From Pseudoduganella rivuli (lineage in GTDB: Bacteria > Pseudomonadota > Gammaproteobacteria > Burkholderiales > Burkholderiaceae_D), in assembly GCF_009674485.1 (NCBI RefSeq), contig NZ_WKJJ01000020.1, positions 1 through 64,000 of the forward strand: a DNA stretch of 64,000 nt, given 5' to 3'. How positions within the stretch are numbered: position 1 is the first letter of the stretch; each line of letters begins with the position of its first letter. A program made the translations under genes and the position numbers. Below, one piece after another: positions 51,905 through 59,893 of the stretch. The notes beneath the pieces were generated by a model. The model was not told where the DNA came from and did no database searches. It worked only from the letters and a program-made list of their open reading frames with translations.

Positions 51905-52651
51905 ATGAAATTGAATATGGGATTGAAAGTGGGCATCTGCACGGCGCTGTTGTCGGCGCTGGCGACGGTGGCCATCTCGCCGAGAGTGCAGGGCGCCGGC
52001 AGCACCATCCATGCGGCGCGGCGGGATGGCAGCGATGCGATCCGCTTCGACGGCGGCCAGGCGCTGGTGCGTTTCAGGGGCATGACGGTGCTGGTCGATC
52101 CGGATGCGGGCGCCGCCGACCTGGCGCCGGTCGACCTGGTGCTGCTGCGCGGTTGCGGCCCCGCGCAAATGGCGTGGCTGGCCCGCCAGCGGCTGGACCG
52201 CGCCGTGGCCGTGGTGGCCACGCCGGGTGGCCAGTGCGCGATGGAAGTGCGGGGCAAGGGTGTGCGCCGGATCCAGGTGCTGGGCATGTGGGGCGCCTAC
52301 ACGCTGAAATTGGGTAATGGGACGGTGCGGCTGACGGTGATGCCCGCCATGATGGGCGATGGCCCTGACGCCGGCCAGCCCGACCTGGCGGCGGTGCCGG
52401 GCGTCATGATGGATTTGTCGGACCACCAGGGCGGGTCGTACCGCATATACGCGGGGGGCGAGGCGGACGGCCCCGCGCTGGCCAGTTTGCCGCAGCGATT
52501 CCCCGGCGCCGACATGGCCATCGTGCGGCGCGGCGGGGCGCCGTTACTGGCGGCGGTCGAAGCGGGCCGCAACGGCAGCCGCGTGGTGCGGGAAGTGGCG
52601 CTGCGGCCGGAAGACCCGGCCTATGGCATCGTCGCGGTCAAGCGACGTTAG
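51905..52651 (+). CDS. exported MBL-fold-like protein lacking metal ligands
   Basis: The 248-residue protein has a signal peptide (MKLNMGLKVGICTALLSALA, cleaved near VQG-AG). What follows resembles the UlaG-type metallo-beta-lactamase fold: FDGGQALVRFRGMTVLVDPD, then LAPVDLVLLRGCGPAQMAWL where the HxHxDH motif should be, then VVATPGGQCAMEV and LTVMPAMMGDGPDAGQPDLA. All metal-binding histidines are missing, so hydrolase activity is unlikely. ATG 51905 follows GGAGGTGGGAA and is better than the far-upstream in-frame start. Function unknown. Confidence 0.75.
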   Translation: MKLNMGLKVGICTALLSALATVAISPRVQGAGSTIHAARRDGSDAIRFDGGQALVRFRGMTVLVDPDAGAADLAPVDLVLLRGCGPAQMAWLARQRLDRAVAVVATPGGQCAMEVRGKGVRRIQVLGMWGAYTLKLGNGTVRLTVMPAMMGDGPDAGQPDLAAVPGVMMDLSDHQGGSYRIYAGGEADGPALASLPQRFPGADMAIVRRGGAPLLAAVEAGRNGSRVVREVALRPEDPAYGIVAVKRR

Positions 52652-52673
52652 CGGCGCCGGGCCGTGATGGAGG

Positions 52674-53228
52674 TTACGTGTTTTTCTCGGTCCATGCGGC
52701 AAACGCATTGACGAACTTGGCCAGCACGTCGCGCGTCTGGTCGTTGTTGACGCGGCCGTCGGGACCCAGCAGGTTGGCTGCGTTGCCGATATAAGCTTCC
52801 GGCGCCGGCATGGTGGCCACGTTCAGCGCCACCAGCGACTGGCGGATGCTGTGGTTGGCGCCAAAGCCGCCCACCGCGCCCGGCGACGCGGTAAAGACTG
52901 CGGCCGCCTTGCCATTCCAGATGCTCTTGCCCCATGGGCGGGAACCCACGTCGATGGCGTTCTTGATGGTGGCGGGCATCGAACGGTTGTATTCGGGCGA
53001 GACGAACAGCACGCCATCCACCTTGGCCAATTGTTCGCGGAAGCGGGTCCATGGTGCGGGCGGCGTGCCGGCGTCGTCCAGGTCCTGGTTGTACAGGGCC
53101 AGGTCGCCGATTTCGGCCACTTCAAATTCCAGCGACGACGGCGCCAGCGCGATCAATTCCTGGGCGAACTTACGGTTCAGCGAATCCTTGCGCAGGCTAC
53201 CAATCAGGACAGCGATTTTCTTGGGCAT
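52674..53228 (-). CDS. NADPH-dependent FMN reductase
   Basis: The 184-residue flavodoxin-like protein has the phosphate loop IGSLRKDSLNRKFAQELIAL and the flavin-contact segment VSPEYNRSMPATIKNAIDVG, typical of the NADPH:FMN/quinone/chromate reductase family. It protects against quinones or supplies reduced flavin. ATG 53228 follows GGAGTCTGTG. It is 34 bases downstream of the LysR gene on the same strand, and could be co-transcribed with it. Confidence 0.92.
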   Translation of the reverse strand: MPKKIAVLIGSLRKDSLNRKFAQELIALAPSSLEFEVAEIGDLALYNQDLDDAGTPPAPWTRFREQLAKVDGVLFVSPEYNRSMPATIKNAIDVGSRPWGKSIWNGKAAAVFTASPGAVGGFGANHSIRQSLVALNVATMPAPEAYIGNAANLLGPDGRVNNDQTRDVLAKFVNAFAAWTEKNT

Positions 53229-53262
53229 CACAGACTCCGGTTGTTGTTGAAGGAACAAGGTG

Positions 53263-54174
53263 TCAATGTACATCACTGGGGAAAAACGTGCGCAACTCGT
53301 GGTACAGGAAATCCAGCAGGGCGCGGATGCGGGCTGTGTCTTTCAAGTCGCGGTGCGTGAGCAACCACAGGCCGGTGTCGAATCCGGGATCGGGCGGCGC
53401 CAATTGGCGCAGGTGGCGGTCGTTGCCGGCCAGGTGCAGCAGCAGGGGCGCCAGGCCCATGCCTTCGCGCACGGCGTCGGCCATGGCCAGCAGGCTGTCG
53501 GCGCGCAGCGCGATCCGTTGTTCCGGGACGTTATCCGCCAGCCAGCGGGCCTGCGCCAGGTGGGCCAGGGAATCGTCGAGGCCGACCCAGTCGTGTTCGG
53601 CCCAGTGATCCGGTGCAATGCCACGGTCCCGCGCGGCTTTCAGGTAAGCGGGCGCACCGAAGATGGCGCTGTGCATGGTGCCGAGGCGGCGCCCCACCAA
53701 TGTTTCCGGCGGCGTGTTCGACGGGCGCAGCGCCACGTCCGCTTCGCGGCGGTTCAGGTTCAGGAATGCATTGTTGACCACTAGGTGCAGCCGCACGTCC
53801 GGATGCAGGCGGCGGAAGCGGGCCAGCGCCGGCAGCAGCATGGAGCGGGCCAATGTATCCGTGGTGGTGATGCGGATTTCGCCGCTGAGCGCCGTGTCGC
53901 GTCCTTCGACAGCGCGCTGCGCGGCCGCCACTTGTTCCGCCAGCGGACCCATGCGCTCGCGCAAGGTTTCGCCGGCCGGCGTCATCACGTAGCCGGTCTG
54001 GAAGCGTTCGAACAGGCGGACGCCCAGTGTGCGCTCCAGGCTGTCCAGCCGGCGCAGCACGGTCGAGTGGTTGACGGCCAGTGCGCGCGCCGCCGCCGCG
54101 ATGCTGCCGCCATCGCAAACGGCGGCGAAATAGCGCAAGTCTTCCCAATCCAGGTGCTCAGCGGAGTTCGGCAT
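53263..54174 (-). CDS. LysR-family transcriptional regulator
   Basis: The 303-residue regulator has the N-terminal winged helix (LDWEDLRYFAAVCDGGSIAA, then ALAVNHSTVLRRLDSLERTL) and a periplasmic-binding-like effector domain. It is divergent from the GST-SMR pair, 93 bases away, and LysR proteins commonly control a divergent neighbour, so that pair is the likely target, together with the FMN reductase gene downstream. Confidence 0.93.
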   Translation of the reverse strand: MPNSAEHLDWEDLRYFAAVCDGGSIAAAARALAVNHSTVLRRLDSLERTLGVRLFERFQTGYVMTPAGETLRERMGPLAEQVAAAQRAVEGRDTALSGEIRITTTDTLARSMLLPALARFRRLHPDVRLHLVVNNAFLNLNRREADVALRPSNTPPETLVGRRLGTMHSAIFGAPAYLKAARDRGIAPDHWAEHDWVGLDDSLAHLAQARWLADNVPEQRIALRADSLLAMADAVREGMGLAPLLLHLAGNDRHLRQLAPPDPGFDTGLWLLTHRDLKDTARIRALLDFLYHELRTFFPSDVH

Positions 54175-54267
54175 ATTTGCATAACCTTTTTGAATATATT
54201 GGGAATATTAATGCGTTTTTGCCGAACCTATACTGGCTCCATCATTTTTCAATCAAGGAGCCCCACC
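54175..54267. promoter_or_regulatory. divergent LysR/GST control region
   Basis: The 93-base AT-rich gap holds a -10-like TATACT (54229-54234) for the GST gene and the inverted AATAT/AATATT segments near 54193-54209, which could be part of a LysR site (T-N11-A type). The GST ribosome site AAGGAG ends it. Assignment is by position and composition. Confidence 0.4.
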
Positions 54268-54912
54268 ATGCTGACGCTGTACACGGCCGACACACCGAAT
54301 GGCCACAAGGCCACCATCGCATTGCAGGAACTGGAACTGGCGCACGACGTGAAACTGGTCGACCTGAACGCGGGCGAACAGCACCACGAGACGTTCGCCG
54401 CCATGAGTCCGAACCACAAGATTCCCCTGCTGGTGGACGATGGCCGCGCCATCTTTGAATCCGGCGCCATCCTGATCCACCTGGCCGACAAGGCGGGCCG
54501 CTTGCTGCCGGCGGATGGCGCCGCGCGCAGCGAGGTGCTGCAATGGCTGTTCATGCAGGTCGGCAGCGTGGGGCCGATGCTGGGGCAGTTATGGTGGTTC
54601 CGCCACATGGGCAAGGAAAGCGGCAACCATAACGAACAGGCGCTGCAGCGCTATGGCCGCGAAGTGCGGCGGCTGTATGGCGTCTACGACCAGCGCCTGG
54701 CTGCGCACGAATGGCTGGCGGGTGGCGCTTACTCGATTGCGGACATCGCGACGTGGCCGTGGCTGGCCTCCCACCATGAACTGGGCATCGACATGGCGGA
54801 CTATCCGCAGGTGGCGAACTGGCTGGCCCGCATCGGCGCGCGTGACGCGGTGCGGCGCGGTGTCGCGCAAACCAGGCGTGTGGCGGCGTGCGCGGTGGAC
54901 GGGGGCGTGTGA
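54268..54912 (+). CDS. glutathione S-transferase family protein (second)
   Basis: The 214-residue protein has the thioredoxin-like domain MLTLYTADTPNGHKATIALQ with glutathione-contact segment KIPLLVDDGRAIFESGAILI, and the C-terminal helical domain with YSIADIATWPWLASHHELGI. It resembles the YfcG/Ure2p-like disulfide-bond oxidoreductase group. Start follows AAGGAGCCCCACC. Its stop codon shares one base with the ATG of the SMR gene, so both are translated together. Confidence 0.92.
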   Translation: MLTLYTADTPNGHKATIALQELELAHDVKLVDLNAGEQHHETFAAMSPNHKIPLLVDDGRAIFESGAILIHLADKAGRLLPADGAARSEVLQWLFMQVGSVGPMLGQLWWFRHMGKESGNHNEQALQRYGREVRRLYGVYDQRLAAHEWLAGGAYSIADIATWPWLASHHELGIDMADYPQVANWLARIGARDAVRRGVAQTRRVAACAVDGGV

Positions 54913-55232
54913 TGACGGCCTGGCTGTTGTTGCTGGCGGCGGCGACGGCCGACATCGGCATGGCCATCGCGCTGAAATATGCGCAGGGCTGGACGCGGCT
55001 GTGGCCCAGCGTGCTGGGGCTGGCGCTGGCCAACGGGGCGATTGCGTTGCTGACGGTCTCGCTGCGCCAGTTGCCGGTGGGGACGGCGTTTGCCGTGTTC
55101 ACGGGACTGGGCGCGGCCGGCGTGGCGGCGCTGGGAATCGTGTATTTCGGGGAGAGCGCGTCGCCGTTGCGGCTGGCGTTGATCGCGCTGATCGTGGTGG
55201 GGATTGCGGGATTGAAAATCGCTCCCGCATAA
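54912..55232 (+). CDS. SMR-like small membrane transporter with Asp in place of the key Glu
   Basis: The 106-residue protein has four membrane helices and the small-multidrug-resistance pattern: MTAWLLLLAAATADIGMAIA, then LALANGAIALLTVSLRQLPV and GTAFAVFTGLGAAGVAALGI. In EmrE, SugE and Gdx the first helix has an essential Glu (E13/E14) for proton and substrate binding; the aligned residue here is Asp in ATADIG. SMR proteins act as dimers and export cations or guanidinium. The start overlaps the GST stop (TGATG). Confidence 0.83.
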   Translation: MTAWLLLLAAATADIGMAIALKYAQGWTRLWPSVLGLALANGAIALLTVSLRQLPVGTAFAVFTGLGAAGVAALGIVYFGESASPLRLALIALIVVGIAGLKIAPA

Positions 55233-55248
55233 TCCCCGGGGCGCGGGT

Positions 55249-57408
55249 TTATTCGGCGCCCATTTCCTTCAGCAGGTTATCGGCCTTGTCCACGTGCTTC
55301 ATGTTCCACAGCATGTAGCGCAAGTCGACCTGGATGTCGCGCGTGTTGGCCTTGTTGAAGTCCCAGTCGGAAATGATGGAATCGAGCGTGCCGTCAAACG
55401 CCAGGCCCACGAATTCACCCTTGGCGTTCAGCGCGGCGGAACCGGAATTGCCGCCCGTGATGTCCAGGGTCGCCAGGAAGTTCACCGGCACCGTGCCCAG
55501 TTTCGGATCGACATATTTGCCGAAGTCCTTGTTCTTGATGGCGTCCAGTTGGGCTTTCGGCGCATTGAATTCGCCTTCGCCCGTGGCTTTCGCTGCGACG
55601 CCTTTCACGGTGGTGAAGGCATTCCACGCCAGGCCGTCGGCGGTACCCCATGGGCGGCCCATGATGTTACCGAAGGTCACGCGCAAGGTGCCGTTGGCGT
55701 CCGGGTACACGGCCTGGCCTTTGGACTTCATGTAAGCGATTTTCGCTTTCATGTACGTCGCATAGGCTTGCTGCAGGTTGCCCGCCAGTTCTTCCTCTTC
55801 CGCTTCTTCCTTGATCACGCCAGGGTACATGGCGACAGCGGCCTTGATGAAGGCGTCGTCGCTGGCCTGGAATTCCGCCACCGACTTGCCGATCCACGCT
55901 TCGCGGGTGGCGGCGTCGCCCAGCTTGCTGCCGGCGTACAGCTTGTCCATCGCGGCTTTCAGTTCCTCCGCGCCCATGCCGGCTTTCACGCCGACCGATG
56001 CATCCCAGTTGGCATTGTGTTCGGCCGCCGGTTGCGCCGCATACTTGACCAGGTGGTGCATGACCAGCGCCTTGTCGACTTTTTCATCGTAGCTGCGCGA
56101 CAGCGATGCGATGTTGGCCTTGATGCGTGGCAGGTCGCGTTCCTGGAAACCCGCCTTGCGTTCCGCGTTCGGCTTTTGCGTTTCGTTGGCCAGGCGGTAC
56201 ATCAGGCGCGCCGCGCTCAGCATGCGGGGCTGGGCATAGTTCAGTTCGAAGTCGCGCTTGACGTCGGCGTCGCGCTTGGCGATCAAGCCTTCCACCTGCT
56301 CGATACCGGCCGCGTATTCCTGTTTGCGCTTGGCATCGGCATTGACCCACGCTTTCATGTCCGCGTGCTCTTTGGTCTTGCGGGCCAGGAAATCGCTGTT
56401 CGCGTACGAATCCAGCATGCCCTGGCGGTTCTTGTAATAGTTGTTGGTGCTGGCCACGCGCGCCGCGTATTTCAGCGCCGTGTCGCGGTCACCCTTGGTT
56501 TCGCGGTCGATGATGGCCAGGTCGTCGCCCGACGCTTTCACGAAGTTCGGGTAATTCCAACCAAACGTGAAGTCCACTTCGGACGGCAGACGGTGGCGGT
56601 TGGTGCGGCCAGGGTAGCCCAGCACCATGACGAAGTCGCCTTCCTTGACGCCTTCCCTGGCCAGCTTCAGGAACGACTTCGGCAGGTAGGGCACGTTGTC
56701 CTTGTTGTAGTCGGCGGCCTTGCCATCCTTGCTGACGTAAGCGCGGTAGAAGCCATAGTCGCCCGTGTGGCGCGGCCACATCCAGTTGTCCGTATCGCCG
56801 CCGAACTTGCCGACGCCGGCCGGCGGCGCGTGCACCAGGCGCACGTCGCGGATTTCCAGCTGCTTGATCATGTAGTACTCGAGGCTGCCGTAGAAGGCGG
56901 ACACGGTGCAGCGGTGGCCTTCATCCTTTTCGCATTCGGCGACCAGGGTTTTCTGGTTTTTCTCGATCGCGTCGCTGCGCGCCTTGCCATGCAGTTTCGC
57001 CACGTCCGGCGTGATGATTTTCGCCGTGACGTTCGCCACATCCTTGGTCACGTAAATGCGGCTGCCCGGCTTGGCGGGCACTTCGTCGGCCAGCGTCCTG
57101 GCCAGGAAACCGTTGGTCAGGATATCGTTGGCGGCCGTGGAATTGTGCGCCACGCTGTCGTACACGCAGTGGTGGTTGGTGGCCACCAGGCCTTGCGGCG
57201 ATACGAACGATGCCGAGCAATTGCCCAGGCTGACGATCGCGTTCATCGGGAATTCAGTCAGGCGGGTCAGCGAAGCTGGATCGAGCTTCAGGCCGGCCGC
57301 CTTCAATTGTTTGGCAACTTGCGGCAGTTGCTGGGGCATCCACATGCCTTCGTCGGCATAGGTATTCGCGGCGCTCAGAATCGCGAGCGCGATCAGGGTC
57401 TTTTTCAT
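55249..57408 (-). CDS. S46-family dipeptidyl peptidase
   Basis: The 719-residue protein has a signal peptide (MKKTLIALAILSAANTYADE) and the chymotrypsin-like S46 catalytic pieces: His in GLVATNHHCVYDSV (79-80), the middle helical domain, and Ser655 in ITGGNSGSAALNAKGEFVGL. S46 enzymes (DPP7/DPP11) cut dipeptides from peptide N-termini in the periplasm. P1 preference (hydrophobic versus acidic) I cannot assign. ATG 57408 is chosen because the signal peptide starts there; the frame extends 57 bases upstream into the promoter. Confidence 0.93.
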   Translation of the reverse strand: MKKTLIALAILSAANTYADEGMWMPQQLPQVAKQLKAAGLKLDPASLTRLTEFPMNAIVSLGNCSASFVSPQGLVATNHHCVYDSVAHNSTAANDILTNGFLARTLADEVPAKPGSRIYVTKDVANVTAKIITPDVAKLHGKARSDAIEKNQKTLVAECEKDEGHRCTVSAFYGSLEYYMIKQLEIRDVRLVHAPPAGVGKFGGDTDNWMWPRHTGDYGFYRAYVSKDGKAADYNKDNVPYLPKSFLKLAREGVKEGDFVMVLGYPGRTNRHRLPSEVDFTFGWNYPNFVKASGDDLAIIDRETKGDRDTALKYAARVASTNNYYKNRQGMLDSYANSDFLARKTKEHADMKAWVNADAKRKQEYAAGIEQVEGLIAKRDADVKRDFELNYAQPRMLSAARLMYRLANETQKPNAERKAGFQERDLPRIKANIASLSRSYDEKVDKALVMHHLVKYAAQPAAEHNANWDASVGVKAGMGAEELKAAMDKLYAGSKLGDAATREAWIGKSVAEFQASDDAFIKAAVAMYPGVIKEEAEEEELAGNLQQAYATYMKAKIAYMKSKGQAVYPDANGTLRVTFGNIMGRPWGTADGLAWNAFTTVKGVAAKATGEGEFNAPKAQLDAIKNKDFGKYVDPKLGTVPVNFLATLDITGGNSGSAALNAKGEFVGLAFDGTLDSIISDWDFNKANTRDIQVDLRYMLWNMKHVDKADNLLKEMGAE

Positions 57409-57435
57409 TACGGGCTCTTGGCGGGTTGGATATGA

Positions 57436-57458
57436 CTGTGGCCCGGATCGGGCCACAG
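57436..57458. promoter_or_regulatory. perfect hairpin in the 5' leader of the S46 gene
   Basis: CTGTGGCCCG (57436-57445) pairs perfectly with CGGGCCACAG (57449-57458) around GAT. It lies 28 bases before the S46 start, right after the predicted transcription start. It may stabilise the message or act as weak terminator for the upstream operon; there is no T run. Confidence 0.55.
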
Positions 57459-57464
57459 CGCGCA

Positions 57465-57493
57465 AGTATCCGCCTGATTGACGTATACGTCAA
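57465..57493 (-). promoter_or_regulatory. promoter of the S46 gene with a palindrome over the -35
   Basis: On the minus strand TTGACG (57493-57488) and GATACT (57470-57465) are 17 bases apart, a good sigma-70 pair. The -35 is part of the perfect 16-base palindrome TTGACGTATACGTCAA (57478-57493), and another ACGTCAA follows at 57502-57508. A repressor, for example of TetR type, bound here would block the promoter; no regulator gene is adjacent. Confidence 0.6.
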
Positions 57494-57504
57494 TCATGTA
57501 CACG

Positions 57505-58032
57505 TCAACTCTGTTTCGGCGGCCGGATGCCCGTGTAGTGCGCCGACACCAGTTTCCACTGGTGATCTTTCTGTTGTGCAACGTAACTGGCGCGCATGGC
57601 GAAGCTGCGGGCCTGGCCTTCCGCTTCCATCGTGTACACCAGTTTGGCCACCACCAGCGCCATATCGTTGTGGGGGCCCATCAGCCGCACCACGGTATCC
57701 TGCACCTGCACGGTGGGGGCGGGACGCTGCTGGCCCGGCGCGTAAAAGGTCAGCATTTTTTCGCGGCTGTCCAGTTCACCGACGGGCGACACTTCGATGT
57801 AATCGTCGGTGGTCAGCGCCTGCAAGCGCGCCTGGTCGAAATTGCGCTGGGCTTCCGCGTGGGCGCGCACCAGGTCGGCCAATGGGGATGAAGGCAGTTC
57901 GGCGGCGACGGCTTGGGTGTACATGATAAAACCTCCCATAAACAGGATCAGGGCGACAAAGGTGGCGCTCAGCGCGGCGACCAGCAGCAGCGCGCGGCGG
58001 GTTAAATGGCTGGCGGGGCGTTGGGGGTTCAT
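57505..58032 (-). CDS. membrane-anchored NTF2-like protein, last gene of the peptide cassette
   Basis: The 175-residue protein has a basic N-terminus, one membrane helix (about residues 13-36, LLLVAALSATFVALILFMGG) and an extracytoplasmic NTF2/SnoaL-like domain with LVRAHAEAQRNFDQARLQAL, then TTDDYIEVSPVGELDSREKM and WKLVSAHYTGIRPP. NTF2-like domains form a cone that binds small or hydrophobic ligands and sometimes catalyse. Its ATG overlaps the TPR gene stop (TGATG), so it belongs to the same transcription unit. Possible role in binding or finishing the peptide outside the membrane is a guess. Confidence 0.82.
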   Translation of the reverse strand: MNPQRPASHLTRRALLLVAALSATFVALILFMGGFIMYTQAVAAELPSSPLADLVRAHAEAQRNFDQARLQALTTDDYIEVSPVGELDSREKMLTFYAPGQQRPAPTVQVQDTVVRLMGPHNDMALVVAKLVYTMEAEGQARSFAMRASYVAQQKDHQWKLVSAHYTGIRPPKQS

Positions 58033-59882
58033 CACGCTGCCTCCTGGTATTGCCGCATGGCGGTGATGTCGCGCAGTTGCAGCGCCTTATAGATTTCCGC
58101 GCGGTTGGCGTAATGGCTGGCCACCATTGGTTCCAGTTCCAGCACGCGGTCCATGTCGGCCAGCGCGGCCGGCAAGTCGCCATGCGCGTAGTGGTTGACG
58201 GCGCGGTTGACGCGGGCCGCCACGTGGCGCTGGTCCAGTTCGATGGCGGCGCTGTACGCGGCCTGCGCTTCCCGCCGGCGCTCCAGCATGTCGAACGCTT
58301 CGCCCAGCAGCAGGCACGCTTCCGGCTGCTGCGGATTCAGTTCCAGGCTGGTGCGCAGGCACGCCACGGCGGCATCCCACTGGCCCAGTTGCGCGTGGCA
58401 GGCGCCCTTGTTGAAATACACTTCCGCATACGGTGCGCTGTAGCGCGCCGCCAGGCTGTACATCGCCAGCGCTTCATCGTGGCGGCCCAGCCGTTGCAGG
58501 ATATTGCCGCTCTCGTTGTAGTACTCGGAGTAGTACGGGTCCATTTCCATCGAGCGGTAGTAATAGTGCAGCGCATCTTCCTGCTGCCCCAGCGCGGACA
58601 GCACTTGCGCCGAGTTATACAGCAGCACCGAGCGGTGCAGCTTGTGCACGTCATCGCCCAGCATGTCCGTCAAATACAGGAAGCCTTGCTGGCACAGCAT
58701 CAGCGCATCTTCCGGACGGCCCTGGCGCACGCGCACGAAGGCCAAGCCATTGTTGATGAACACGTTGAGGAAGGCGAATTGTTCGTCGGGGATGTCGCCT
58801 TCCGCCAGCTGCAGGTGGTGCAGCGCCAGTTCGATGTGGCGGTGCGACAGCGGCACATTCTGTTCCTTCAGGTAGCGCAAGTGCACCATCGCCAGCAGGT
58901 AATGCAGCTTGGCTTGCAGGACGTGCTGCGTCAGGTAGGGCAGCGCATATTTTTCCACCACGTCCAGCGCGCGCTGTTCCTGGCCGGTCGTGACCAGGCC
59001 CTGGAAGATATTGCCGATGTAATCCCAGCGCGCCGCTTCGTCGCCGCCCACCAGTTGTTCCAGCCATGGCAGCACGGTGTCGACAAAGGTCGACGCTTCG
59101 TAATAAAAGCCATAGTGGTTGTGCACGCACAGTGCGCGCATCGCCACGCGGGCCGTGTTCAAACCATCGCCCCGGTTGCGGTAATAGCGCAGCAGCGGGA
59201 TGTATAAACGCTCCCATTCGGCCATGCCGGCGCCATACAGGTCTTCATAGGTCAGCCCTTCCGCCACCGGCGGCGCATCGTCTTGCGGCGCCAGGCGGAT
59301 CAGCGGCAGGAAGCCGGTTTCCGGCGCCAGCGCGAGGCCCGATGCGGCCAGCGGCAGGGCAACGGTATCCGGCATCGTCGGCGATTCGATGCAGACCGTG
59401 ATGCGGCTGCCGATGGTGAGGCGGCGCGCCAGTTCCGTCACGAAGCGCGACGCCAGGTGGCCCGCGCCATGGAAGTTACGGATCAGCAGCGCCCATTGCT
59501 CATCGGCGCCCACTTCCGCCTTCCATGCGCGGATCAGTCCCACGGCGCCATTGATGAGCCGATAGGCGCGGTCCAGCGGGAAATTGCGGGTTTTTTCCGT
59601 CATGCTGGCGGTGTCGGTCAGGCACGCATATTTCAATCCGATAGTGTTGCGGTGTTGCGGCAGCATCATATACAGCGCGTAATTGTGTTCATCCAGCACG
59701 TCCTGGCGGCCCTGCGCCGCGTAATAAAGATAGGCTTGCTCGACCAGGTTGCTGACGCCGGCCCAGACGCCATGGTTGGCGAAGCTGGTGTCCAGTTCAT
59801 ACGCGCGCACGGCGGTGGCCAGCGCGGGCGCATCCAGTTGCTGCACGGGGCGGATGCGGTACAGGTGGGTGGTATTCAGCAT
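58032..59882 (-). CDS. TPR protein of the small-peptide cassette
   Basis: The 616-residue cytoplasmic protein has no signal peptide. The C-terminal part (about 400-610) holds tetratricopeptide repeats, such as AQVLSALGQQEDALHYYYRS, GNILQRLGRHDEALAMYSLA, and GEAFDMLERRREAQAAYSAA. The first 250 residues (opening MLNTTHLYRIRPVQQLDAPA) form a domain I do not recognise; the middle is helical. TPR superhelices bind peptides, including export signals and pheromones. The start follows GGGAAG and lies 11 bases after the M50 gene. I infer that it recognises the cassette peptides as receptor or carrier. No helix-turn-helix or enzyme motif is visible. Confidence 0.85.
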   Translation of the reverse strand: MLNTTHLYRIRPVQQLDAPALATAVRAYELDTSFANHGVWAGVSNLVEQAYLYYAAQGRQDVLDEHNYALYMMLPQHRNTIGLKYACLTDTASMTEKTRNFPLDRAYRLINGAVGLIRAWKAEVGADEQWALLIRNFHGAGHLASRFVTELARRLTIGSRITVCIESPTMPDTVALPLAASGLALAPETGFLPLIRLAPQDDAPPVAEGLTYEDLYGAGMAEWERLYIPLLRYYRNRGDGLNTARVAMRALCVHNHYGFYYEASTFVDTVLPWLEQLVGGDEAARWDYIGNIFQGLVTTGQEQRALDVVEKYALPYLTQHVLQAKLHYLLAMVHLRYLKEQNVPLSHRHIELALHHLQLAEGDIPDEQFAFLNVFINNGLAFVRVRQGRPEDALMLCQQGFLYLTDMLGDDVHKLHRSVLLYNSAQVLSALGQQEDALHYYYRSMEMDPYYSEYYNESGNILQRLGRHDEALAMYSLAARYSAPYAEVYFNKGACHAQLGQWDAAVACLRTSLELNPQQPEACLLLGEAFDMLERRREAQAAYSAAIELDQRHVAARVNRAVNHYAHGDLPAALADMDRVLELEPMVASHYANRAEIYKALQLRDITAMRQYQEAA

Positions 59883-59893
59883 TTTTTTCTTCC

